A DNA stretch of 64,000 bases from Ridgeia piscesae (lineage: Eukaryota; Annelida; Polychaeta; Sabellida; Siboglinidae). Positions within the stretch are counted from its first letter, which is position 1. Each line of letters opens with the position of its first letter. This document shows positions 1-12,819 of the stretch, piece after piece. The translations under genes were made by a program, and so were the position numbers. The stretch is from positions 506,001 through 570,000 of the forward strand of contig JAODUO010000048.1 in NCBI GenBank assembly GCA_025642075.2, in the 5' to 3' direction. Below the pieces are notes generated by a model. That model was not told the DNA's origin. It saw nothing but the letters and a program-made list of their open reading frames with translations, and made no database searches.

Positions 1-111
1 GCCACTGCAGCATATGACACCTCTTCAACTTCATCTACAGTAATGTGAGTAAAAGTATTATTGAGCTGGCATCATGCCGATAGGTTAAAAATAGAGAGAG
101 GGAAAATTAAC

Positions 112-189
112 CTTGTCTTTGAGTGCTTGGTCCAGATTGTGAATGCCCACCAGCAGACTGTAGTCCATGATCTGAAAGCTCTGCAGGAC
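112..189 (-). CDS. PIP5K: PIP5K exon, catalytic MDYSLL motif
   Basis: A 78-nt, 26-codon, phase 0-0 exon with acceptor gtctttatacag and a less usual GTTAAT donor. It reads [20 protein letters not shown], then QALKDK. MDYSLL carries the catalytic aspartate of PIP kinases. It is the last exon visible; the insert domain, activation loop and C-terminus must lie to the left of base 1. Confidence 0.95.
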
Positions 190-3100
190 CTGTATAAAGA
201 CAAAGACGCATTCAATTCGTGTGCGTGCATGCGTGTGTGCATGCGTGTGTGTGTGTGTGCGTGCGTGTGCATGCATGAGTGTCAAACACACAATCATGCC
301 GAGACTACAAACTGTTCCATGACCGATGTTCTTTATATGCATGAGTACATAAACAGCACAGGCTAGACGACAGATTTCAAATTTGCCTCTCTTAAGAGCA
401 GCCATAACACAACCCACAACTCCGTCAAAAAGTTGAAGACATGTTAAATCTCATACAAAATGCAATCTAAACCAAATTTCTGATCATGTTCTATTTTCAA
501 ACAAGACAACACACACACATATACTGAAATCTTCACACCAAACACTATACCAACATCAGATTTTCATTGGGATGTCGTTACCAGTAACATGCAAATGTAC
601 AACTCATGCAATCTTACCCGACAATCCCGCTGCATTGTGTTTATCAGAGCGCTATATGTGTCGGCCTCCAGGTAAATGCCCTCGGGATGGTTGGCAAGGA
701 AGTCGAGATCCTTTAACGTGGGACTATGTTTTGCCTTCTCGCGTTTCGAGGCTCGTCGCTTATAGCTGCTGCCCTTCAGATCGTACTTCTCATGCAGTCG
801 TACAGACAATGGTAGCAGGTTGTTCATCACAATGAACCGGATGTTTTTCCCTCCGCACTGAAACCAGCCATGCAAACATGTTGGCAAGGGTGGTGGATCT
901 CACTGTTTTTTTATTGTATGATTATTATTTCTAACAAAAATTCATGGGATCATTTGGTAGTTCACAAATGAGAGATACAAAGGTAATATTGACCAAGTAT
1001 CAGACCAACACTGTAGCATGCTCACATATGTGTGATTGTTTCAAACAACTTATTTACCATCTGTAATCAGTGAGAACCCTTACACGAGAAAGAGTTTTGA
1101 AAAAGGTTGCTACAGTAGAAATTGTGAAAATTTTGTACCCACTATGCCTACCATCTTGGTGGAAAACATTAACGTGACCCTATACATAGAACTATAATTA
1201 CATTATTCAAACCAATCAATTTTACATAAACTAAAAATTGTGAATCTTATTTATTTCAACTGAAGATCTGATTCTCCAAAGATTTAAAAAAATTGCAATT
1301 TATTTATTTAAACTGAAGATCTGAACATGAGAAAAAAACCACTGGAGAGCTAGCTACATGGGGTAACTTTCCAAAGGAGGGAAATTATTCTTTTCATGTA
1401 AATAAAAATCACTGAACTTACCTGATAGCAAAAAAGGCCGTAAAACTTTGGCAATAACGTCCTTGTATTCTGAACTAGATTCTACAACAAGAATGTAAGA
1501 ACATGTGATTCAACAGAGTCGCCAGTGAAACAAAAGTAGTGAGTGGCTCGTATTCTCTAGAGCTATGGTTACACAAACAAGTCTAGCACCAACATTGCAA
1601 CAACCATCTCTACACAGGCTAATTAAATGGTTTCCATTCTTTTTATTGTAAAATTATGTTATACGTATAAACTGTATAATATGGACTATATTTTCATGAT
1701 GGTTTTTTTGCTAAATAAAGATAAAGTTAAGTTTTGATATAGTGCAATATCAAGGGCTTAGGACTGCTCGTTGTCTCAGTGAAACAGTTCCCTGGCTGAC
1801 GCAATGACATCGGCTTGTTGTAATTGACAAGACGTGACAACACATACCATGTAGTAACCAGGCAGCAGCTTCTGTAGGAACTCAGCCTCTTTATGCTGCA
1901 GTGTTTTGATGATGAACTCCTCGTCATCTGTGATGTAGAATATGCTGCCGCTGGCTCCTGGGTTTGAGAGTTCTGTGAGTGGATCGTTGCACATTGACAG
2001 CTGCAACAGACGATGTTGTGTACAAGACAAGCTGTGTCAGGGCATAAACACCAGACAACATATTCTGTAGGAGATCTGGAGTCAAAGCACATCTAAGCAA
2101 TTCCGAGCTTGGTTTCCTAAGGTTTTGGTGTAATAGAATTCATCTACTTCATTATTACTGGGCTCATCCTTGAAATATGTCAAACGTAAGGTACAGGAAT
2201 CTATGGTAAAGCCTGACAAACTATTGCATATGCGTGGATGGGTCTCTGGGTACAAGTTATGTTATGATTTTTTAAATGTAGCTCAGCAAACTGTTGATCT
2301 GAGACAGATGCAGCATTTAACCAGTCTCATATGTATTTTAACAGAAAAATCTCACATTTTATTATATTAACATACTTATATTTTATGGGCAAACTATTAA
2401 TCAATACAGGCATGCACCGACCGACTGACCGGCCGGCCGGACGAACAAATGGCAGTTAGAAGGTGAAAACCAAGATTGGGCTTGGCAGGATTGGCAGGGG
2501 CCTGGAGAATGACTGTGAGATTGAGAGATGAAAGGAAAACAAATACAAAGAAGTCCTGGATCACATCGAGGCATTCCTCACCATGGAATCTATGGATAAA
2601 AAACAAGAAAACCACTATTGAAATCTGCCAGACTGACATGAATATCATTGCATGGCAGGATCATGTTTTATTGTTTTGAGATAAAATATGGGCATCGTAG
2701 TCTTTTGTGCAAACATACCAGGAAGTCATCTGGCTGGATGCCAAACAATTCACGGAAGTATCTAAATGCGATCGGTGCGTACGCCTTGAAGCGGAAATCA
2801 CTGTAATGATGTGCTGGCGTCAGAGTGCTTCCTTCACTGAAACACAAACAGGCATACATAATAACTGTCCCAACACAATGCTGAAGGTGGGAGGGCAATC
2901 TACAGCAGAGTTACATGAACTAAGACATGTATAATATCTTCTGAATGTATGCATACAGCAGTTTCATCTGGTTTTTTTAGGAAACACAGTGAGTAAAGAA
3001 TAACATACGTTATATTGGTTCCATTCTGTCTGCACAGCCATCCATATCTTACCTACAGTTTTATCAAAAAGAATTTCATAAATATATTCTTCGTTTTGTA

Positions 3101-6100
3101 AGGTGGACAGCATAACTATTTCAAGTTCTAGACTGTACAACATGTCAGTAGCATTGTGGTGGAGTCCATATACCCAATGTGGCTTGTATATGTGTCTGTG
3201 TCATGTCTTGTGTCAAGTGATTTTGCACTGCTGTCCTTTGGTAAGGGTACACAGCCACATACATCGCCTTCTTGATGCCTCTCACAAGGAAGTAACTCCG
3301 GCCGCTGGGAGCAAGATCCAGTGAGTTAGACTTAGAGAGAGGCCACCACTCTGAGTCCACACAGCTTACATTCTGCCCCCTGCATGGGATCTTTTTACTT
3401 CTACTGGCAGACACCAGACAAGAAACAATGGCTATTAGTGTTTCTGCCAACAGACACAGAAAACTAGAAATTGACCAAGATCCTAATTGTAGCCAGATAG
3501 TATCGAACCATTCCCTTGACTGTGAAATCACCAAGGACCAACCAGCTATGAATAAATGAATGCGGACAAGGCAAAGTTATTGATGGACCAAATCAGAAAT
3601 GACTGACTAGACATAGGAGATAGGAGATTAAAATGGGCCAACCAGTCATAGATGGACTATATCAGAAGAGACCAACCAGAGCTATAAAGGACCCAATATG
3701 TGAGGACAAACCAGTGATCAATGGACGACGCTGAAAGAATAACCAAAGGAAAAGAACTACCAAGTCACAGCAGCAAATCAAGAAGACAAAGTGAAACACA
3801 AGACTGAGAACAGGCTCACCACTGATGTTGGCAGACAGAATAGAACAGTTGAGATATGAAAGAGCCAATGTACAACTGGAACAGGTTAGTTAGTGGCAGT
3901 TGTTAACTGAATGACTCAATCAAGTTGCAGAGTAATCAGGAAGAATATGTACACGGTCAATAGGTGTGTGTGTGGTGTGTGGTGTGTGGTGTGTGGTGTG
4001 TGGTGTGTGGTGTGTGGTGTGTGGTGTGTGTGTGGTGTGTGGTGTGTGGTGTGTGGTGGTGTGGTGGTGTGGTGTGGTGTGTGCGTGTTCATTCAGAAAT
4101 ATACCTACCCTGTAATATTGATTTATTTATTTAGGTAATTTCACCATGAAGAAACATAGTACTAAAGTAAAAAAAAAAAAGATTCCAGATTTTTTCTGCT
4201 GACTTGAAAATTTTGAAGTATTTTTTAAAACAAAAACAGCTATCAAAGTTCTTTTAGCTTGTACTATAACATTCCAATTTAATTTATATAATGGTAACAT
4301 AGTAGTATTAAAAAAGGTCACTTTAATTACATAATCACATGTGATAGACACCGAGAGTGTGACATGAACAATATCAATGTAATCTAATAACATTATATCA
4401 TAAATATGACAACTAAATTCCATTCCATACACCTGTATAATGTACATAACACAATCAAAATTAGCTAGACTTTACTTGGAAAATAAATTCTGCATGAAAC
4501 TGATGAGTATATTTAACATACAACACCTAATAAAGAGAGTTGATCAGTATTAACTAAACTGAGCCTAAGAAACAATAGCGAATGAGTACATAGCTACCGA
4601 ATACGCAGCACACAAGCAACAAGCTGACTATGTGACAAAGCCATAAAGCGAAGGTGACTGTGGACTGGAGACTGTTATGGAAACATGAGAATGAAGACAT
4701 TTCGACATGTTGTCCTTGAGTGGCTCAATTTCTGACAGGCCTATCTTGGCTGGACTGGATTGTGAAGTACATGTCACAAAACTGAGCAAAAGCCAACATA
4801 CATTCGCAGGGGTGAAAGTATATGGTTGTACTAGTACAAGACATCTAAACACAGGATGGACACACTAAGGGTGTGTGTGAATAAAACTGAAACTACAAGG
4901 ATTCTGGTGGCTAAATATCTAAATAATTGCGAAGCACTAGTGAGACATCCGAGGAAATATCCAGTGTTGACAGCAGATATGGGGTGAAATATATTTGTAT
5001 TTGAAACTATTTCAGTACTTTTTTAAGTATTTGTATTTTATGTTTATAAATTAAAAGTATTTGTATTTAAATACTTTCCTAAGTATTTGAAATTTCCAAA
5101 TACATTTTCAAATACTTTTTTTCAAATACACAGCACATGGTTATTAATAAATTGCACTTTTAAATTATACTTGATTAACATCTTTGGAGTCAAGTAATTT
5201 CACTGTGTCATTTGGCAATTCCCTCAGGAATAATGGCAAAGAAAAGCCAATTAAGGCATCATGTGAGAAGTCATTGAGATTTGAGACCACTGTAATTTAT
5301 TATAAGAAGGATACTTCATGAGAAGCCACCATCACCTCACTTGCACTTGTTTGACTGTCGACTTTTGATCTTTGTTTCCATGCCACAGTTAACAAACCTG
5401 AACTCGCCTCACTGACAACACCTTCTCATGTTCCTGAGATGCAACTTCAAGTGAACACTGAAGACTGCTCATGACATACCTAATGCATGGCTACACCCTT
5501 CCAGGTTGTTAGAAGGTTGACAAAACTCGGATGCTTTGCATGAGGATTGTACTCTTTTGAAATTGTTTAGTTAATGTTCAGTTCAGTTGATTAGTTAAAA
5601 TCACGTATGAGCAAAACACTAATGCCAATAAACTTGATGTCTCAATATATGATTTGCTTGTCTTTACCTAAATACCCCAGTGGTAATACATGTACATCAT
5701 GGTAAGTGAAACATATTTGAAAAGTATTTGGAAAAGTATTTGAAATACTTTTCAATGTATTTGTATTTAAATACTTTTGCATTTCAAAGTATTTGAATCC
5801 TCAGGAGTATTTATATTTAAATACATTTCAATGTATTTGACCCCAGGTCTGGTCGACAGTGAAGTAGCTGCCTGCCGAAGAATCTTCCTCAATAAGATTA
5901 ATTTCCTTTCATTTCAGAGTCATCTCAAGACAAATCAAACATATTTATCATCCACTACAGTATGCTGTGTATACATGTACATAGTGCGGTTTTTACGGGC
6001 TTGCCGATATCATTAGGTTCATGTCAAACTTCTGCGAAAACCTGTCCACCCGTCATTTGAACAGGTAAAACCTGTTTTGGACGGGTAGAAATATCGGCGG

Positions 6101-9100
6101 ACGAATAAAAAATGAAGGAGCAAAAAATGTCTTCCACAATTATAGATAGTGTCAGTTATGCCTTGAAATTTTTTATGAGTTAACCCCAAAAATGTATGAC
6201 TGGCAAAAATGTTATCCTGCATAAAGCTCTGACTATACATGTATGGCTGTGTGGGACACGCTACATGACGGAGCAGGTGTCTTCCCTGATCCCTGATACT
6301 CACTGTTCTTAGTGCACCAAATAAACTATAATCTGTGCTTCTAAATATAACACCACCTCGGACCAGGGGAATTCATTGGACTTGTGGTTCTGAAACTATT
6401 CCCAATCGTAATTCCCTTCTCCATAATCCATAATTCATGCATACTTTTCTTAAGCAAGTGTTCCTTTGTCCAATGGTTCTACGAATGCGGGAAGGACGTA
6501 GACTGTTGTGTCTAGTATTCATTAGCTATTTGCAGTACTACAATTATATTTTAAACTGGTCTTGTCTGCTCCCATATTTTATATGCGCAAGCGCAAGTCA
6601 TCCCGGTGTTAAGCGCAAGTCATCCCGGTGTATAAGAAAAAAGATCTTTTAGACAAGCAAAATTACAGACCGATTAGCATTCTCCCGTTCATCTCTAAGC
6701 TATTTGAAAAGGCCATCAACTCGCAATTAAGCACTCATTTTGAGAATATGTTCAACCCTTTCCTCGGTGCTTTCAGGCCGGGCATGGGGTGTCAGTCCAC
6801 TCTGTTGAGACTAGTAGAGGATTGGCGCAAGGCACTTGACAGCCATAAGTATGTCACAGCTATTCTCATGGACTTGACAAAGGCCTTTGATTGCCTCCCT
6901 CACAGCCTGCTCTTAGGTAAACTCAGTGCTTATGGCCTTTCTGATAAATCATGCAGTTTAGTTAGTAATTATCTCAGCAACAGGAAACAGCGAGTGAAAT
7001 TAGGACCTCACTACAGTGAGTGGGCTGACATCGTCAGAGGTGTACCCGAAGGCTCTATTCTTGGCCCTCTTCTTTTCAATGTTTTTATTAATGATATTTT
7101 TCACTTTTTGGATAAGTCCTCTCTACAATTATGCTGATGATAACACCCTGTCTTATGCTCACTCAAATTCTGACACTCTCATTCACACCTTGCAACAAGA
7201 TTGTACTTCTGCATTACAGTGGTTCAATATCAACCAGATGAAGGCTAACCCATCCAAATTCCAAGCAATTAGCTTCGGCAAGAGGGGAACAAGGGACATA
7301 ACAAATTTTACTTTTGAAAACACTACCATTCACTGTGAAAACTCTGTTGTCCTTCTCGGCTTTGAGATTGATCATTCGTTAACTTTTAACACACATATCG
7401 CTAACATCTGCAAAAAGGCAGCTAGACAGTTAGCGGTCTTAAAACGTCTCGGTCATCTCCTTACTCGACAAGGGAAACTTGCAATTTTCAAATCATTCAT
7501 AACATCAAACTTCAACTACTGTCCTTTGATCTGGCATTTTTGTAGCCAATCTAGCACCAAAAAACTTGAAAAAATTCAGGAGAGAGCACTTCGATTTATT
7601 TACAATGATTATTCATCCACGCATCATGACCTTTTAAAGACCGCTAACACCGAACACCTCCACGTTAAAAGGATAAAGAAATGGCATGCGAAGTATTCAA
7701 AATTGTAAATAATATTGCTCCAACTTTTATTCAAAATCTCATCATGCTAAAATGTTCCCAGTATTCCATGCGAAAGGATAACACTGCAGTTGTCCCTAAG
7801 GCAAACACGTCTAAATATGGACTTAAATCATTTGTTCATGATGGGCCCCGGATCTGGAACAGCCTGCCAAATGAAATGCGAAAAATAGTAAACTACGGCT
7901 AGTTTCGCAGACTGATCCGGAATTGGGATGGCCCATCATGCAATTGTTCTATATGCAGGTAAACAGCTAACAGCTAACATGTTTGTTGCTATGCCAATAT
8001 TATGTATATAGCTTTCATTGTATACATGCAATATGGATATGTGTAAAATATTGTAAAGCCTTAATTTAGTCTATTTATTTTAATGTTTTAAAGTATTTAT
8101 TTTATTTAATAAGTTTAGTCAAATAATCACAGAAATATGTTTTAATGTCTTAAATTATTTAAATTAGTTATATATATACATATCATATATTCTCTACATT
8201 TTAACTTATACGTATGCTAATGTCTTAAATTATATATTATTTTACTCTATTTTAACTAATATACTTTGCATGTTTTATGTACCATTTTCAATCGCTATGA
8301 TTGCCCAAAGTGAAAAAAACAAAACAAAAAACATATTATTATTATACATGCATGTATTATTTATTTTGTACTCATTACACGTATTTTATATGTTTTATTG
8401 CTGTCATTTTAAATACTCTATGTTTTTTATGTTTTATGTCTCGTTGCTTTACACTTGTTTGTCGGAAAATAGCTCAGATGAGCTAATGTTATCAATTCAC
8501 ATGTAAACCGACGTTAAATAAAGCTTCTTGTATCTTGTATCTTGTATATAATGTTCCTATTACTAGAATAAATATACTGAAAGTTCATACCACCTCATAA
8601 GTTAGGGTTACTGAGCCCACATAGGCTACACAATTTGACTGTCACAATGGGTCACAACCTTCCTATTTATTATCCAAGCTTTGAATTCAGTGATTTGGGT
8701 GAAAGTGCCGTGATATTTTTTGTAAACACAGATGAACTGCTGAATTCACAGGTCATTTCAACTTTGCCAAAACATATTTTGGTGGTCAATATGTTAGAAT
8801 GCATACATTAATTTTATTCCTGATTTATATCGTGTAACAGGACATTAGAATAGACAAATGGATAAATTCCCTTTAAACTTAAGGGTGGTCGGCAAATTTT
8901 CGTGCATTCAAGAAACTTGCAGTTATGAATAAACAGATGACATGCTTCACTCGCTTCTCCCTTGAGAGGTGAAATATATGTATGAAATTATTATTATTAT
9001 TGTGTCCCATGGGGCGCCACTATATTACAACGCAGCAGTCATTGGATCCACAACACAATTAATTAGCACTCCTTTGCACCGACTCTGACATAAGTAAACT

Positions 9101-12100
9101 GCCGGCTCATCAGAGGCTTCCTGCTAAGAATTAGTGCAAACAACACACACTCTATTCTACTACAAGATGTAAGAAGACTGGTAATAAACATCTTAGTAGA
9201 CACAATTACCTCAGTTCTATCACAAACAACACCAAACAAACAATGAACGTGGCTCAGCATGCTTTTACCTGGTATATGTGCAAACAACTCTAAGTGCAAC
9301 CGAGATATGCATCAAATGAAAACCGCTATCAAAGTTATCATTTCTGCATTTTCCGCAAATAAACGGTGTGAGTGAAGGGAACAGTGCTGCAGTGAACTGT
9401 CGCTACAAACACACGACGGAAACCAAACAACAATGCAAAATGCAAATCTCATGCGCATAGGCACGTGTTATATATAAATACAACCAACAAAACCAAACGG
9501 AAACGAAAAATCATCACTCAGAACTGCGAACAACAGCAGGAACTACGGCGACAGTGCCAACTAGTGCCCCCTAGTGGTGAGCCTGCAAGCTGCACACGAA
9601 CGAATGACAGACGGCGAACGTGCACACGCACAGGCCATGCTGCCGGGAACGGAACGAGAGAGAACGAAGCGGCAACATCAAGCGGGCATAATCGCTTACC
9701 TCGGGAAAAACACAGTCTCTACGATTGTGAAATCTTGCAACAGCAAGTCGCGTTTGGGTTTCGTGGAGAGGCTCGTTATGCTTTGCCCGATGCCGAGCTG
9801 AATGGCGGCCATAAGTTCCGTGGTGGGTCTCTGCGTGCGTAACAAAAGAGAAAAGATGAGGAGGTTATTGCTTACCTCGGGAAAAAGAGGCTTTCCGTAA
9901 TCGAAAAGTCCTGTACTAACAAGTCACGACGCGGCTCGGCTGCCAGCCCGCCCACGAACTGTCTAATCCCCGTCTGTATGCACGTCATCAGCATCGTTGT
10001 CGATTTCTACAGACACAAGACATCTCTGAGTGAACATGTATGTTGTTGAACGCATGTGTGCATGCATGCATGAATGCGTGCAAGCACCACAGCGTTCAAA
10101 TCCATTGCCAAGTCGCTTGAAAATAGAAAACAACACACATATCGCTAGCTTAATTTTATTCTAATCACAAACAGTGCCTAAAATACTAATAAAATATACA
10201 GATATTGCAAGCACATCCTAGACACTAGCATGGCACGATATCTGACGTACTGGTGCAGTATATCTGCTGCAGTATATCAATTATAATGCAGCATGAAATC
10301 CGAGGCTCCAGTACATCATGATATCACTGGTACCAGAGTGCCACATCTGTGACATAAGTGTGGCATGATTTGCTACCATTTTAAGCACCATAGCACAGTG
10401 CTTCATGTTTCAAACACCTATCTAGATGAGTGTTAAATTACTTGCCTAAATATGCAAAATAATTTAGTTTTCCATTTAGACGCTTGGTGGCGTTACTGCT
10501 TGTCGATTTGGTGGCACAACGGCACAGTTGTATCTTTGTCCATACAGGTCTAGTGAAGTGAATGATTCTAGCAATTAGCTGGAGTGACAAATCACTGCCT
10601 ACATGAATGACTTGTGGGAGACTGAGGCATCTAAAAACGCTGCCCTCACCTGAGAGTGATGTGATATCTGAGGAGCCTAGGTGAAGTGATATCAAGGCAC
10701 CACTACTGCATTACGTGTGATGCACAAGTGGCCCAGTGTTGCAAGACATTTGTGTAATCCACAGTGGAGTGATATTTGTGGCACCACTGATATTCCTGAG
10801 GTTGCCATGTTCCCACATGATATATAATTTTGTGAGAACTGCAGCAGCATGTGCTGTGATAAAATGTTTTTAGCATATGCATGTGTGAATGCATGCAAAT
10901 GCACAACTTATGTTATACTGACAAGCAAATAGCATGGAACAAATTTTATGTCTAAATATTAAAAAAACTTAACGTGTGTAACCTATTCAGCATACATGAG
11001 TAAATCACTCACACTTACGTTTAACATTACTTCTATCTAATAACGTTCTCTTGTTCAATAAGCAGAAGATATTTAGGATGGCAGCCATAGTGCACTGATC
11101 TGTTACATGACGTCAGTCTTGAATCAAGTTCACTGGATTAATTTGTCTAATACCAATGGTGTTATTTACTAACAGTGCTATGCTACTTTTAGCCCTAATT
11201 TAAAGTCACATGTCACCCATACAGACCACAGTGACATGAACCAAAGATTAGGCAAACTAATATTGCGCCTCAATTAGATACTAAATCATGTGTACGTTAA
11301 TATCAGCATCAAGGCCAGTGGCTATTTATTAAGCACAAGGGGGATATTAATGTGCTCTCTCTACTCGTCCATATTAGTGTAACTTAATACACAATTACGC
11401 CAAGCACATCTAGCAGACTGCAACAGCCTTACTGCTGCATGGGCTAAATTTCATTATAAATTCTTGCAGCTTTTCTAATCATTTCAGTCAAGAGCATGCA
11501 TGTCATCTTCAAAGTTCTGCTCGGTACTAGATGAATTGATTATTAATGGTTAACTACGAAGCCGCCGTCATTGATTTCGACAAGTGGCTCCCAGGTGAAG
11601 CCACATACGTCAAGGCAATGCAGCAAACAGCAGCCGTTCTCATTCACCAGAAATTACCCGGCAATTCACAGAAGTACACGCGTGCATGTGCATGTTTGTA
11701 GATAAGTGGGAATTATCCATCCCTGTTTGGACATCTACATGTATGGGTGCATGCGTCGTGTGCGCATATTAATTATGCACGAATGCATGCATGCATGTCG
11801 TGGCCAAATGCTATCGCTATGTCAGCAGAATTACGATGTAATAAGAAGCAGCATTCATAGAATAAAATATGGTGTTTTTTATTAGTGAGGTTTTTTAATA
11901 AAACATTAATGAACAAAAAAAAATGTAATGAAATTTAATATCATGTCTTACTTGGGATATTCATGATTTGAAATATTATGAAATAAAATATGAAACATTC
12001 ATGATATTTTGCAAACCATACTAAAATAACCAAGTGACATCAATAATAATACTGCGTGAATCAAATATAAATCATCACTAACAAAACCAAAGGAAGACCA

Positions 12101-12757
12101 AAATATTTTGATTTAAATTCAGACATGAAAAATTGATGAGATGTGATTATCAATTAGTAATATCTGTTTATTACTGGCCCAGGGTTCATATGCTTGAACA
12201 ACAAAAAGTGTCATACAATTTCCACTCCTACGTCAAAATTAACTACTATTGAGCACAATAGTTACATACACATATCTGAAATTCTGAAGTTTAATTATAA
12301 CCTAAAGGTACCTACCTCTATTAGCCCACCTCAACAGTGCAGTTACAAACCAACTTTATCTTTTAAAACTTGTTTCCATAATAGGAAAATCCTGTGCTCT
12401 CATGGACTTCATTTTTACTAATGTTATTAATTTCTATGCCCCGTTTAAACCCTGGTTATAACCATGCAGCTTCGAGCTGGACTTTGGGGGAGATTCTAGC
12501 CCACCTTCTTGTACGTGACTTGTCCGGCGTGGTCAACTCGCCGGTGACCCAGCTTGCGTTCCCGCTCATATTTGCGCGCTGTCGGTGCGGTTGCTGAGAC
12601 AGTGCGCTGTGGTGTGAGGCCAAAGTCATTCCCAGCTGAATTGGTCTGAAATGAAGATCGCAATAATGTGATTCACGAAAGAACGTTTCATTGGTGCACC
12701 TGCTGTGCCCACATATGCAAGGTAAATGAATACAATTTCTAAGCATGCATTATCTTG

Positions 12758-12819
<62 letters not shown>

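Larger units (their letters stand above)
190..2718 (-). other. PIP5K introns between the 3' exons seen
   Basis: The introns are 190-617, 858-1421, 1482-1847 and 2001-2718. They are AT-rich with no repeat larger than short CA tracts, except a small GACC/CCGG cluster at 2,410-2,445 that resembles a seed of the large GGACCGAC satellite at 51 kb. I see no other coding signal in them. Confidence 0.7.
2837..9699 (-). other. Large PIP5K intron carrying mobile elements
   Basis: This 6.9-kb intron separates the alternative exon pair from the rest of the kinase domain. It holds the (GGTGTGT)n tract near 4 kb, a hAT-type MITE at 4,974-5,851 and a LINE at 6,591-8,548. The remainder (2,837-3,960; 4,090-4,965; 5,860-6,590; 8,550-9,699) is AT-rich sequence in which I see no gene. 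Confidence 0.7.

Noticed and set aside
3145..3534. Minus-strand frame between PIP5K exons as an additional exon
   Set aside because: The kinase sequence is continuous across its neighbours without it, and it matches no PIP5K segment.
10692..10906. Overlapping 67-70-codon minus-strand frames
   Set aside because: Low-complexity His/Cys-rich translations in intronic DNA, with no splice support.
11547..11702. Plus-strand 50-codon frame [20 protein letters not shown]
   Set aside because: Protein-like and GC-richer than its flanks, but no homologue is recalled and there is no splice or promoter context. Noted only in the intron entry.
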